Program-made: the position numbers and the translations under genes
Notes under the pieces: model-generated
Database searches by the model: none
What the model was told of the DNA's origin: nothing
What the model saw: only the letters and a program-made list of their open reading frames with translations
Part shown: positions 12,601-23,900 of the stretch, piece by piece
Layout: every line of letters starts with the position of its first letter
Numbering within the stretch: the stretch's first letter is position 1
Source: Anthopleura xanthogrammica
Lineage: Eukaryota; Cnidaria; Anthozoa; Actiniaria; Actiniidae
Assembly (NCBI GenBank): GCA_964019055.1
Contig: OZ025212.1
Location: forward strand, 5,338,766 to 5,402,765
Length of the DNA: 64,000 nucleotides
Reading direction: 5' to 3'

Positions 12601-14499
12601 TTGGAGGTGACTGTCCATGCTGATGCTATCCTCCACCAGCCGTAGAAACACCATTAATACTATCTCTTTCTGGGTGTCCTGGAAGGGAATTATTATTTGA
12701 CATTTATTATTAGTTTTGTTTAAATATGATTCACAGGTTAAGTCTCCAGTATACATGGAACTCGCTGAAACTTGTGGGCAACAGCATTGGTTTTCTTATG
12801 ATTGGGAAACAATACAGCAAATTTGTAACTGTACTGTAACTGTACTATAACTATACGCTGTGATTGGAGGAATTACTGGAAGACAAAGGAAGGCCATTTC
12901 AATGTTACAGCATGTCGTACTTTGTATGTGCTGTTAGTCAATACCGTATGTTTCCCACTAATTAAAAAACCACTAAATTATTAACCGTGTATACTGTGTA
13001 TACTGTCTGTCAGGATTTATATATTTAAGATTAAATATATAAGATTATCAAGACTACCTTAAGATTATCTATATTAGTTACTTACCCCCATATTACAGAT
13101 CATTGTCAAATCTTGTAAGAGTGATTCCCACTTCTGCGGCCATTCTCTCTTGATTATTTCCACAACTAATCTGGCTAAGGACTCTTTGATGTGAAGAGGC
13201 TCCTCTAATATTGGTTTTGTGCCCTGAGAAAGAAATCAGAAGTGACATTTGTAAGATGATATGTGTCAATGTTAATTGGCTTTAGCAGTAAATGGCAACA
13301 AATCTGCTTTGGAGTGCCTCAAGGGTCTGTTCTAGGTCCTCTACTTGCATATTAATGATTCAACATACGCAGGATTTTTTTAATATGACATATAATTACC
13401 ATCATGATAAAGCTTATAAATACATATTTCAAAATATCTCAATATTTATCAATAACATCTAATAAATATTAATCATAGTATAAGCATTATAATTTACATT
13501 GACAATCAATTCTAGGGATTTGCACTTCAGGCTCTCATGTTGAAGGCTTTCCATTGTGTTCCATTTGAACCTAAAGAAGAAAAGAAAATGCAAAAACTGA
13601 AGAGGTAAAGATACGTATGTTATATGCTGCTTTCTTACGACCTATAAAGCATTTCTATTTGGCTCATTTGCATCAAATTTGAGGGGCACTTAGCATAAAC
13701 ACAATAATTTTCATGTGCAGTGAAGGATAATAAGCTATTGTATTTATGCAAAGTGCCCCTCAAAGCCATGAATAAAAACCAGTGAATTTACACCTGTTTC
13801 GTAATGACAAAACCAACACATCCCTGTTTGGTGGGGTTTTGGCTTCTGTCATTCAAAAAAATACTAATTCAGATCTGACACTACAAGTTTTTGACCCAAA
13901 CTATCCTATGAACCAAGGTACTGTGAAGGGCATGTGATACCCTACAGGTAACTGGAATCCATACCAGCTGATTGGGATACCTGTGGTAAAGCTTATTGTT
14001 TGTTTAAATTATAGACACTCCTCTGTTGTCAAAAGATTTGCTGATTTTTTCAAATATATTTGTTTAAATTTTACGTTATTTTTTAAAATTTTCATACAAA
14101 ATACCCGGAAGAGACTCCGATCTCTTACTTGACGGAATGTTCCAGGAGTTGTAGGCCCAGATGACGGACAATCGGTGAGTTATCTTTACTAAAAAGACGA
14201 AGCCCAACATCTGCACACAGCGGTGAAACATTCTTGAACTGCTCAATAAACTACAAACAAGAGAAGATATTTTTAAACTTTCATTTTTCAAAGCGCGCGC
14301 TTCCGTCAAAAGCGTGCTCACTGAAAAGCTCAACATTGCAAGACTAAAATTAACCCTAACGACAAAAATTACATTCAGCACTAACCTCGTAAGCATTAGC
14401 ACGTAGTTGCGGAGCTGCAAGCGGATCAAGAGTGATTTCAACAGCTTCTTTCAGCTGTTTTTCTAAGTTTATGATTTGATCTTCACTGGTGGCAGCCAT
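609..14499 (-). CDS. XPO5: Exportin-5, 3' end missing
   Basis: Karyopherin-beta family nuclear export receptor; family members bind RanGTP and carry pre-miRNAs and other structured RNAs to the cytoplasm. Coding exons in transcript order: 14386-14499, 14129-14250, 13498-13570, 13086-13223, 12493-12678, 12300-12332, 11813-11998, 11332-11408, 10989-11091, 10365-10448, 10061-10186, 9508-9598, 8957-9082, 8394-8494, 7902-8009, 7707-7802, 7301-7342, 7105-7194, 6722-6825, 6532-6612, 6309-6382, 5916-5941, 5725-5790, 5202-5323, 4218-4318, 4035-4128, 3817-3961, 3612-3695, 3160-3206, 2991-3091, 2366-2476, 2235-2287, 1669-1773, 1508-1585, 1118-1180, 881-949, 609-698. Phases agree throughout and sum to 3510 nt (1170 codons); human XPO5 is about 1204 residues, so only a short C-terminus is missing. 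Diagnostic segments are IVRHLGLQLLEH (importin-beta N region), IKREWPQKWESLL and EYLFLKRLCQVV. The start MAATSED matches the family. Exon 20 (6532-6612) uses a GC donor. The acceptor at 3695 and the donors at 12493 and 3817 are weaker calls. Confidence 0.93.
1948..2090 (+). repeat. Dispersed repeat fragment with a CTGAAGA...GAAACGTC box
   Basis: Intronic sequence with the box CTGAAGA at 1948-1954 and CGAAACGTC at 1974-1982, followed by a segment ending in CTCCTGGGTTCAAACC. That 3' segment recurs at 19461-19498 in a NEK9 intron, so this is a dispersed repeat. The spacing of the boxes recalls hammerhead-type motifs of Penelope-like retroelements, but the expected helix II pairs poorly, so that reading is only a hypothesis. 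Confidence 0.4.
2525..2712 (-). repeat. tRNA-derived SINE copy with one tail unit
   Basis: Degenerate copy of the SINE family described at 30856-31375: a unit resembling GGGCTGATCTAAGTCAGGGC, then GAGAAAAACCAGAGAACAC, ACTCACATGTGATG and a degraded head with a B-box-like GGTTCGATTCC on the minus strand. It lies in an XPO5 intron. Confidence 0.55.
3440..3598 (-). repeat. Palindromic MITE-like element, copy 2
   Basis: Reverse-oriented copy of the element at 22-190, in an XPO5 intron. It keeps the inner hairpin around GCACTTT...AAAGTGC and the outer box reading GCTGCTTTCTTACGACC on the minus strand. The 5' side adjoins a second dispersed repeat at about 3360-3430. Confidence 0.7.
4371..5162. repeat. 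22-bp minisatellite in an XPO5 intron
   Basis: About 36 head-to-tail units of roughly 22 bp. Left units read like CCAACCACTCACTGACACCT, and those from about 4960 read like CCAACCACCCCCTGACACCT, so two variant blocks adjoin. It fills most of the intron between exons 25 and 24. Since 22 is not a multiple of 3, the open frames through it are repeat artefacts. Confidence 0.95.
5550..5569. repeat. Poly-C tract
   Basis: A homopolymer run of about 20 C in an XPO5 intron. A related poly-G run lies at 6174-6183. Both are slippage-prone and their lengths may be assembly-dependent. Confidence 0.9.
7370..7690. repeat. Degenerate C/T-rich (ATCC)-like low-complexity tract
   Basis: Pyrimidine-rich sequence with recurring CCATCC, CTTCC and TCTCATC words in the XPO5 intron between exons 17 and 16. 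Long open frames here reflect composition only. Confidence 0.75.
8534..8712. repeat. Palindromic element related to the one at 18343-18538
   Basis: Ends CAGAGTTGAAAATAACAGC and GCTGTTATTCTCAGCCCTG are near-reverse complements, with internal ATGGCCAG and GACCAGTC words shared with the NEK9-intron copy. Non-autonomous DNA-transposon-like. Confidence 0.6.
9387..9424. repeat. GGT microsatellite
   Basis: Short (GGT)n followed by G-rich sequence in an XPO5 intron; purine-rich on the plus strand. Confidence 0.85.
10502..10647. repeat. Palindromic MITE-like element
   Basis: Arms GTTTTCACTCATGCGACA and ACATCACGTGAAAA, with inner arms GGCCATATTGGTGTAC and GTACACCAATATGGCC that are exact reverse complements. 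In an XPO5 intron. Confidence 0.8.
10713..10848. repeat. Palindromic element, ATAGACCC family, copy 1
   Basis: Terminal ATAGACCCC and GGGTCTAT, with inner CAATTTGGAG and CTCCAAATTG arms. Copies at 26006-26122 and 30073-30211 share terminal and inner arms. An internal ORF runs through it only because it is palindromic. Confidence 0.8.
11510..11744. repeat. Inverted-repeat element with 18-bp ends
   Basis: Ends GGTTGAAGAGGCAAATGG and CCGTTTGCCTCTTCAACC differ at one position as reverse complements. Inner CAATCGGTGATTGG faces CCAATCCTCATTCACCG. In the XPO5 intron between exons 8 and 7. Confidence 0.75.
12038..12239. repeat. MITE with ACAGTT(G/C)AACCTC ends
   Basis: Ends ACAGTTGAACCTC and GAGGTTTGACTGT, with repeated internal GGTGGCCATTGT. 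Sits between XPO5 exons 7 and 6, close to both. Confidence 0.8.
13626..13785 (+). repeat. Palindromic MITE-like element, copy 3
   Basis: Forward copy of the same family, in the intron between XPO5 exons 2 and 3. It starts near GCTGCTTTCTTACGACC and ends near AAACCAGTGAATT; the GGGGCACTT and AAGTGCCCC arms are intact. Confidence 0.7.
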
Positions 14500-14912
14500 C
14501 TTTGTTAGGGCAACTACGCGTGCATAGAACGATTTACCGCTGCATGTTGGGTTACGCGGACTCGTTTTCTATTAAAAAAACACGCGAATTTTAATTTGGA
14601 TTCAATTTTTGACAAGTTGATCAGACAAATTGGATCCCAAATGAGTTAAAAGATTTATAACCTGGTTCATAGGGTGTACCTGACTCATCTGATGAATGAT
14701 TCAATGTTTTAAGAGGCCATTTTGAAATCAGTCTTATGATAACAAGACTGAGAGGACATATATATTCTGCAGGTCGGCGAAACATCTCGACGCCATGTGA
14801 AGTGAACCTCAACTAAACAAACACGGGAAACACAGCCCTTCTACTACAGCATTTATAAATAATATCTCCCTGAAGTCCAACAGTCGACTCCTATTTTCAC
14901 AGCTGCTGCAAA
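14500..14912. promoter_or_regulatory. Bidirectional promoter region of XPO5 and NEK9
   Basis: The 413 bp between the two start codons must hold both 5' UTRs and core promoters. No TATA box is placed convincingly. Both starts sit in ATGGC contexts: AAAGATGGCTGCC on the XPO5 strand and AAAATGGCGGAC on the NEK9 strand, resembling YY1-type motifs found at starts of housekeeping genes. Bidirectional activity is inferred from the arrangement. Confidence 0.6.
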
Positions 14913-17900
14913 ATGGCGGACGATGGAGTTGCAGAAGGCATTAATGCAGAGCTTCAACAAGAGATGTACATCCCTGTACGGACCTTGGGAAGAGGAGCCT
15001 TTGGTGAAGCTGTTCTTTATCGAAAAATCGAGGTATCAAAACACTTGATTGTGCTTCTTCTTCTATACACCAGTTTCGTGTTTCCATCGAATTGTATTTT
15101 ATATCGATCGATGGAAATCAAAAAACTCTGTTTTTAAAGCAAAAAATGCTCATTTTGATTTGTCGTATATTATATTGGAGGTAAAATTTGAGCTCATTTT
15201 CGTATGCTTTTTGATGTGGAAAAATCGTCAAAACACAAAAACAAACATCGCTGTTATCCTTTGAAAGACTCTTTTTTCCACTTCCGTGGTGGAAGTATAG
15301 CGTAATTTTTTTCCATAATTTGAATTATTAACTCAATTGGTCCATATGAGACCTTTATTTTTATGACTCATGGTATTTTTCATCGAAAAAGTGCCCCGTT
15401 TTTGCTCAATTAATGACAGACAATAACATTTTCCTTCGAAACTACCGAACCGTATCCACTCGGCTATCAGCTTAGCGTGTGTTTACACTGAGATAGTAGT
15501 GGCAAGTGCTTGCTTTGTTGTATTATGCATTAAAACTACTTGTCATAATTCAGTCAATACTGTTGAAATGTGTAACGAAAGGTTCAACAGTTGTAGTTGA
15601 CATTGTTACCTGAGAACTCCAAATTCTTGGCGTTTGTCAATAAAGGTTTTGCATGCAAATAAAGAAGACCTTAAATTTGTATTTGCATTTGTGTCTGATG
15701 CACATTTTTGATGTGTTTGGAATATTTTGTTTGTTAGCCATTGAATTTCGTTGTGGATTTTGAAAGGCAATCTTGTAAAAAAAAATAAAATAAAATTCTT
15801 GGAAGTATAAGGGAAATTTGACCTTGAGCATTGACAAGCATCAAAGATGGAGATAGCTTATGTCACAATAACACAAGCACGCATGTTTGCAAAACAGTTT
15901 TTTTATGTATCTGCTGTGGTCCTTGACATTCCTGTCCTCGCTATAACCTCAGTTGGTGCTTTTTTCATGTACTAGAAAGAATGGCAATGCTGTCGTCAAC
16001 CCAACATCACCAATCTCAATGCTTGTCAATGTTTTTAAAAGGTCCCAATTGTTTGCAGTGAGGGGAGGGGGAGGGGGGAATGAGATGCAGTACCAAAATA
16101 AGTTTTGCATTTGTTATCACATTATATCAGCCATGTTAGATGATAGGAATAATACAATAATTTTAGATGAAAAAGAGTGAGAGGAAGGTGAGGGAAAATG
16201 ATATGCAGCCCCAAAAGAGGTTTTGCATTCACAATCACTGTCATTATGTCAGCCATATTGGATGGCAGGAAAAATGCAATTATTTTAGTTGCAAAAAAAT
16301 TCAATTCCCCAGAGTAAAGGGATTCTGTCATTCTGCCATCGACCATGGCTGCCAGCAGTGGAATGCTACTGGCAAGCAAAACTGCAATGCTGAATTTGCA
16401 TATATATCACGTAATATATCATCACTGCTGTCTTTATTCTTTATTCTTTAGGACAACATGCTCGTCGTATGGAAAGAGGTTAACTTGAGTAGAGCCAATG
16501 ATAAAGAAAGGGATGATGCTCTTAAGGAAATTGACATCCTGTCATTATTAAACCATCCAAACATAGTGACGTACTTCAATCACTTTATTGATGGGACTTC
16601 GCTTTTTATTGAAATGGAATATTGTAATGGTAAGCCTGTGTTCGTAATTTGTTTATCTGAGTGCACATCCATGTTTCTGTAACCTAGGTAACTCCAGACA
16701 CTGCACATTTTCTTGTGATTTGACACCCCTTGATTAACCTTCCATTTGCTAGCAGGGGTGGATCTAGGGGAAGGGTGCACACCCCCTCCGAGATAAGCTG
16801 ATATCTACTGAATTATGGTCAGCACTCATTCACATGAGTCGAAAGGACCTTCATTGTCTTATGAAACAATAGAACAAGGCAGTATCAGAAAAGATCCATG
16901 CCGCATTTTTAATTATTTTATAAGATAATAATTTTCCTTTCAGCCGATGGGAACAAGTGTTGTCCCTGCATTATTGGTGCTTGAGTTTGTGAATATCCTG
17001 ATTATAAAAGGTGCAGCACTTCCTCCTAAAAAAATTCCAGGATCCACCCCTGACCAGAGCGAAGAAATTTTGGTTTGATAGGATTGCAAGCCCTCAACTT
17101 AGACATGTGAAAGATGTGACAAAAACATAAAAAGCATGATCAACTACCTTGCTTGAAATTTTTATTGAATTTTTTCCTCATTTTTCTAGGAGGTACACTA
17201 CATGACAAGATAAACCAACAAACTGACTTATTCAAAGAAGAGGTATGAGAACAAAAACATATTGAGCTTAAATTAAAATAATCAAAATTAAGCAATTCAG
17301 ACTGTCTATATGTCATTCTTTTGAGAAGAAGATTCTTTGTTTGAGTCATATCCATATTTATGTATCTTCTCATGCCTAACCATTAAACAAAGGAATGATA
17401 CTCTAGAGAATGACACATGGTCTGGAATGGGAAAAATAATGCCAAAGGAAAAGAGGTCTATTGAGATGGTATTTAAAAGGAAGTCAACAAATTGAATTCA
17501 AGAATTCTTAAAGATAATTTGTAGAAGTATGTGCATGTGAGCATCTTCCAATGGAACATGCGTAATATAAGTAATAAATTATTATTATTGATTAATAAAA
17601 GTGTAATAATTTATTGATATTTTTATGTATGTAGCTTGTAATATGGTACTTCTACCAGATCTGTAGTGCCTTGCAACATATCCATGAGAATGATATTGTT
17701 CACAGGTGAGTGAAAAAGGGATGACAATATGAAAGAAAAGTGGAAACAGCCCTCCCACTACAGTGTTATCAGGGACCACAGAGGCAGGAAGCGGGGTGGG
17801 AGGGGCTTGGGTCGCCCCCCCCCCCCAACATTTTTAGCCAAAGATAATTTTCTGTTACCAGCTGCCTAATGCTTTGGCATGAATTTAATGCAATAAATAT

Positions 17901-20900
17901 GTTGCAAAAGCCCCTCAAAACTGTGGCACTGAAATTACATTTCCGAGAGCCTTAATTTAAAAAATTTTCAGGGGTTGCAGCATTTCCTCAGAAGCCCAGA
18001 TTAGCTCACCCACTCAAAACTATGACCCTTGGTGCCCTGGTTATATCACTTACTGTGACACTACCCTCTTAATAGCTAATACCCCAGTCCTTTCACAATT
18101 GCCCAAACAACCTCCCTCCCAAGATGCACTCACACTGCTCATCAGCACTCCACTTCTGCAACCCTTCCTTCCACTTACAGAAGTTTGTGCTTTTAGAGAC
18201 ATAAAGACAATGAACATTTTTTTGACAAAGTCTGGCCTTGTGAAGCTAGGAGATTTTGGTATTTCTAAAATACTTGATTCTGAAGGCATGGCAGATTCTG
18301 TAAGTAGAGACTGTGATTTGATGTTTGAAGGGTTGAGCTACCCAGGGCTTGAAATAGCAGCCAGTCAATGGACAATGTCCAGCCAGAATAATTTGGAACT
18401 TGTCCAGTCAAATCTTTTCCTTGCTGGTCATTTTGACCAGTAATGTTGAGCCAGAAATGGGGTATGACCAAACCAAGCTAAAACTGATTTGTCTGGTTAT
18501 CATGACCAGCATTTGACCGGCCATTATTTCAAGCCCTGTCTGCCTTCCCTAAAAAAAAGCATGTGAGCTGAGAGTTAAATGAATGTATAGAATATTGAAT
18601 GTAGTCAGTGGTATAGTGTGTGAATAGACCATTTTTGAGATGCGCGAGCGCTTTCAAAAATATTGCAGGTGCAGGCATGAAAAAGAGGCATTTTCGGGCA
18701 AGATCGCGCGCACTACTGATGCTGCCCGAAAATGCCTCGAGATCATGTCTGTGCCTGCGCTATTTTTGAAAGCGCTCATGCATCTCGAAAATGGTCTATT
18801 AAGGGTGGTGTATGGTAGGCCACTCACTCTCACCTCTGGGGTACATCTCCGATCCGGTTTGATTCCTGGACTTGGCATCACATGCATGTAAACTGAGTTT
18901 GTTACAAGCTGTAGGTCTGTTACTTCAGCAAATTCAAGTGATTTTCTCTGGTTTTTCAGTTTTACTCCTCTGCAAAACAGATCCTAACAGATGATGAAAA
19001 TGCTTTTTTATTTTAGATAGTTGGAACTCCATACTATATGTCACCAGAATTAGTACAAGGAAAAAAGTGAGTATATTATCAGTACTGACATAAAAAATAG
19101 AGGTTGTGATCATTATGTAGAGATAATTGTTTGCAAGAATTATGATTTTTCTTTAAGGTATAACCAAAAAAGTGATATGTGGGCATTAGGGTGTGTGTTA
19201 TATGAGATATTAACACTCAAGAGAGTCTTTGATGCTACGGTAAGCAAATCTTTCATAAATATGAGGTAAAAACGAAAGGAAAATTCAAGCAATTCGTTGT
19301 CAGAATGAAAATATTTTGTAAGAATGAGTGAGTGTTGGTGATGTGTTGGCCAAGTGTTGACAGTGTGTTGGCAGACAGTCAAGCGATTGTTGACATGTCA
19401 GCTGATCATAAGTACATGTACATAGCTACCATAAGTGGAGTGAGTAATGTGATTGATGAACGCTACACTACTCCTGGGTTCAAACCATTTACTCTCCTTA
19501 CCATATGTACTGAAACATGCTGCATTTTTTATTTATTTCTTGGGAATCAAGTGTGGTAAAGCAGTGCTGCACTCACCACTGGGGTCTCAGATTCAATTCC
19601 TGGACTTAACATCCCTTTTGCCATTTCTATTTGTTTGTTTTAGCAGAGATAACCATCCCCTCGCACCAACATTAAGAGGACTAATCCTTTTAAATATTTT
19701 TAAAACTATATCAATTTTGTGTTTTCCTTTTTAGAATCCCCTTCGACTTGTGTCAGAGATCGTGAAAGGTAAATATGAAGAGATTGATGAACGCTACACT
19801 GAAGATATGAATGATAGGGTCACTAAGCTGCTTGCCTTGGTAAGTCATTCTAGCTAAGTTGATCACATTCTCGGAAAGGAAAATTATGGGCCAACTATTT
19901 TTGGTTAGCATTTTAAGAGCAGGGACATGGGCCCTACATGCCACATAGGTGTAGAGGACGATGATGATGACATGGGAAATGCTTATCAAAATAGAATATG
20001 GAATCCTCATTTCTGATTGGTTGACCTTGAGTTCATTCTGACAGACACAGTGAGCTGCAAGTTAAAAATATGCAGGCATATCTCCTTCCAAGAGGAGGAG
20101 GATTTGAATTTACAAATTTTGGGGAGGGTCTGAGGGGATCAATTTTTACTAGTACTTTCTAAGTGCAGGATCCTGGGAGTATTTTGGGTGTAAGATTTTG
20201 AAATTTGTTTTGGTGGATTGTTATTTAAACTGCCAACCACAAATCTATTGCTTGGTTTCAATCAGCTGATAAATTCTTTGAATTTCATTATCTGCTCCAA
20301 ATGGTGGTCAAATACTGGCCACCTTGTGCTGTCAACCAGAAAGAATTCTATCGAAAACTTGTGATTCAGCTGATGAACATTCCACATGAGACAAATGACA
20401 TCAAGTGAAACCCAGCAAAGGGACAATTCAACAAAACAAATTGGCAAAACTTATGTTAACATGGTTGGCACATTAACTTCACAATGGGAATGTTTATAAA
20501 CATTGCCGTAACATATTTGGTCAGAAAACTTTTGATTTAGTTCCAGTATTATACTTGTCCTTTGCAGAATCCAGATGATCGACCAACAATTGATGAGTTG
20601 TTGCATACACCAATGTTAGCAAGCCTGGGAAAGTATGTAGATCCATGTTACTTTATCTAGAAAGTTCATTTGATAACAAATTTCTTCAGTTTCTTCTTTC
20701 ATTTATTCTTCCATTTTTCTTTGGTTCTCTCTTTCTTCTTTTTCTCATTCCATTCCGTTTTATCTTTTTTTCATGTCACAGAGAAATGGATAGTAAAGTT
20801 TGGCAGCTGAATGCTTCTACAAGAAGAGCAAGGTAAAATATTTTCAAAATCACCCTTGGGTATGTAGCATGAGTGATGTAGCGGTGAGAACGCTTGCCTC

Positions 20901-23900
20901 TAACCAATGCAACCCGTGTTTGACCCCTGCTGGGCTTGGTGTTGTATGAGTAGAATTTCTAGTTGGTTCTCTCCTGTGCTTGAAGGGTTTTTTCAAAACT
21001 CCCTGGTCCCCAAGAGGTTTGAGGTAACAGGACTTAAGTGTATTTCAGATGAGTCATTGTTTTTGATGTCTTGGTTTTGAAATTGAATTCAGTTTTTAAA
21101 TATGACATTTTTCTTCCTCCACAGGCTTGCAACAGGATCCTCTGAAACAGTCCCTGTCATCACCTCCAAAACTAGTGAAGTATGTCTAAAATAAATGAAC
21201 ACTTTCTCATTTTACAATTATCATTAGAAATACCAGTTCTAAAATGTTTGCTGTGTTTTAGGTGTTCTTCTGGGGTGCTGGAAAACAAATTCCTCAAAAA
21301 ATAGACACATTTGTCCATGGATACAGTGCACTACAGGTAACATTCTTCCATGGATTTTAGTTTTACTATAAGCAATTATTTGATAATCCATAGTTATTTA
21401 ATCACCTATTAAATTTATGTTGGTTTTGTAGGTTTCTGCAGGACATTCACATTTTGCAGTTTTGACTGTTGAGAAAGAAGTCTTTACTTGGGCTGTAAGT
21501 ATTCTTACCTCACAAGAACTTTGTTGTTACTATGCAATGCCGATACTTAGTAGAGTCAATTCATCAACCCCTCAATTACTCTGTCCTTAAATCAACCCAG
21601 TTATTCATCAGCCCACCCTCTATCCATTCATCTACCCATCCACCTTGCAATCCATCTATCCATCCTTCTGATAATCCACCCAAAATACAGTACCATCTAT
21701 CCCTTCCTCCATCTGTCATCTACCTATATCTTCATTATTTTGTCTACTGATCCATCCACCCGTCCCATTCATCCATCCATCCCATCCATCCATCCCATCC
21801 ATCCATCCACCCATTCCATCCATCCCATCCATCCATCCCATCCATCATATCCATCTATCCCATCCATCCACCCATCCCATCCATCCATCCACCCATCCCA
21901 ACCCTCCATCCATTCACCCATCCATCCATTCATCCATCCATACACCCGTCCCATCCATCCATCCACCCATCCCATCCCTCCATCCATTCACCCATCCATT
22001 CACCCATCAATCCATCCACCCATCCCATCCCTCCATCCATTCACCCATCCATTCACCCATCCATCCCATCCCATCCATCCACCCATCCCATTCATCCATC
22101 CACCCATCCCATCCCTCCATCCATTCATCCATCCATCCACCCATCCCATCCCTCCATCCATTCACCCATCCATCCATTCACCCATCCATCCATCCATTCA
22201 TCCATCCATCCATTCACCCATCCATTCACCCATCCATCCATTCACCCATCCATCCATCCATTCAACTGTCCATTTTCCCCCTGCATCCATCCCTCAAGCA
22301 ATTAACATAAAAAAACACAAATTTGATAGCTAAGTAGCTCAAAACAGCAATGCTAAAATGCCAATTGTTTTCAACTTTCAAGAATGCTCATGGCGGGAAG
22401 GAAATGTCAGGCCAGCTTGGACACGGTGATGTGGGTTGTTATAGGCTTCCAAAGAGAGTTGACCAACTGTATGGAATTCCCATAAAACAAGTGGCTTGTG
22501 GTGATGAATTTACTGCATGTATAACAGGTTTGTTCAGGGGGGAATTTTTCTAAGTTCGCTAAACAAAGTGCATTGTGGTCTAGCTTGGGTACAAACAACA
22601 CCATATAAAATATGGTGAACAAAAGATGCTTGTACCCAAGCTAGACCACAATGCACCATGTTCGCTATCTCAAAAAAGGTCTAACTGCAGTACAAAATAC
22701 CTGTTCTTTTCAAAGTTACTAATTCTTATCCTCTGTTGTTTCCCTGCAGATAGCAATGAACTGTTCATGTTCGGTTCAGATTACTATGGTTGTATTGGTT
22801 GTAATAATGAAAAAGGAGAAGAGGTTCTGTTACCATATAAAGTGCCATTCTTCATCAACAAACCTGTTGTACAGATATCATGTGGGGATTGTCATGTGGT
22901 TGCGTTAACTGGTAAGATCTTAGTTGTTTGTTGCTTACTTTAGGCACAGCCATGTCATGGATGATACTGCCTTGATTCCATAAGCAGTTAATCAAAGAGC
23001 ATTAATAACGACCATTGATGATATATTTTTCTGTGTCATAAGATTTTTTGTGATTTTTTCCAGATAGCAAAGAAGTGTACTCATGGGGCTGTGGCGAGCA
23101 TGGTATGTTATATTTACACTGAACTTTGAGTATTATTGAAGGAATAGAGAACAGACATGCACATGCTATGTGCAGTGTCATAAAATATGTGGAATTGGTA
23201 GAATATGAGAGAACTTAGAAGTGTTAGGAGAAGCAGGAGTAGTGGTATTCTACCCCTTTTATTAGTACCTCAATGACTGATTTCATTTTATATATTCATC
23301 AGGTCGTCTTGGTCTAGGGTCTGAAGATGATCACGCGCTGCCACAGAGGGTATGCATGCAGTAAATAAGATAATGCCCAAACAAGGCCCTCAGTAAAAGG
23401 TTTTATGTTGCTGGATGGGTTACCTGTGTTAAGCAAATACACAGGAAACCCAACAGCTTACCCAAGAATCTCTTCTGGCACTATTGATAACATTTTGTTG
23501 AATAGTGGTCAAGAAAAGATGCCAACTTGTAGATAATGAAATTAATGGTTCCCAGGTCTTGCCAACCACAGGTATCCCATATGTTCTTTTTGTACTGACA
23601 AATATTTTCATACTTGTGTAGGTTTCTCTTCCTAAATCCTGTAAAGTCAAGCGAGTATACTGTGGTCCAGAAGGTACTTTCCTGCTCACCAATAATGGCA
23701 GGGTGTTGGCATTCGGCAATAACGATGAGAACCAACTAGCCCTGGATACCTTACACAGCCTAAAGAAAAGAGCAACTCAAGTAGGTCCTTAGTAATAACA
23801 CAGGAAGACCAGTAGTTGTATGTTGGTTTTGATGCCCTTGGGTCGGTCCCCTTGCCCTCGCTTTGAGGCATTTCAGAATGTTCCAAACAAAGGTTTTTGC

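Noticed and set aside
14689..14786. Hammerhead ribozyme: CTGATGA followed by GCGAAACATC
   Set aside because: The 83-nt gap shows no stem II pairing and the GTC cleavage triplet is absent; in the XPO5/NEK9 spacer this is chance.
21740..22333. 197-residue Pro/His/Ser/Ile open frame
   Set aside because: Pure CATC repeat inside NEK9 intron 13; repeats without stops give open frames on both strands.
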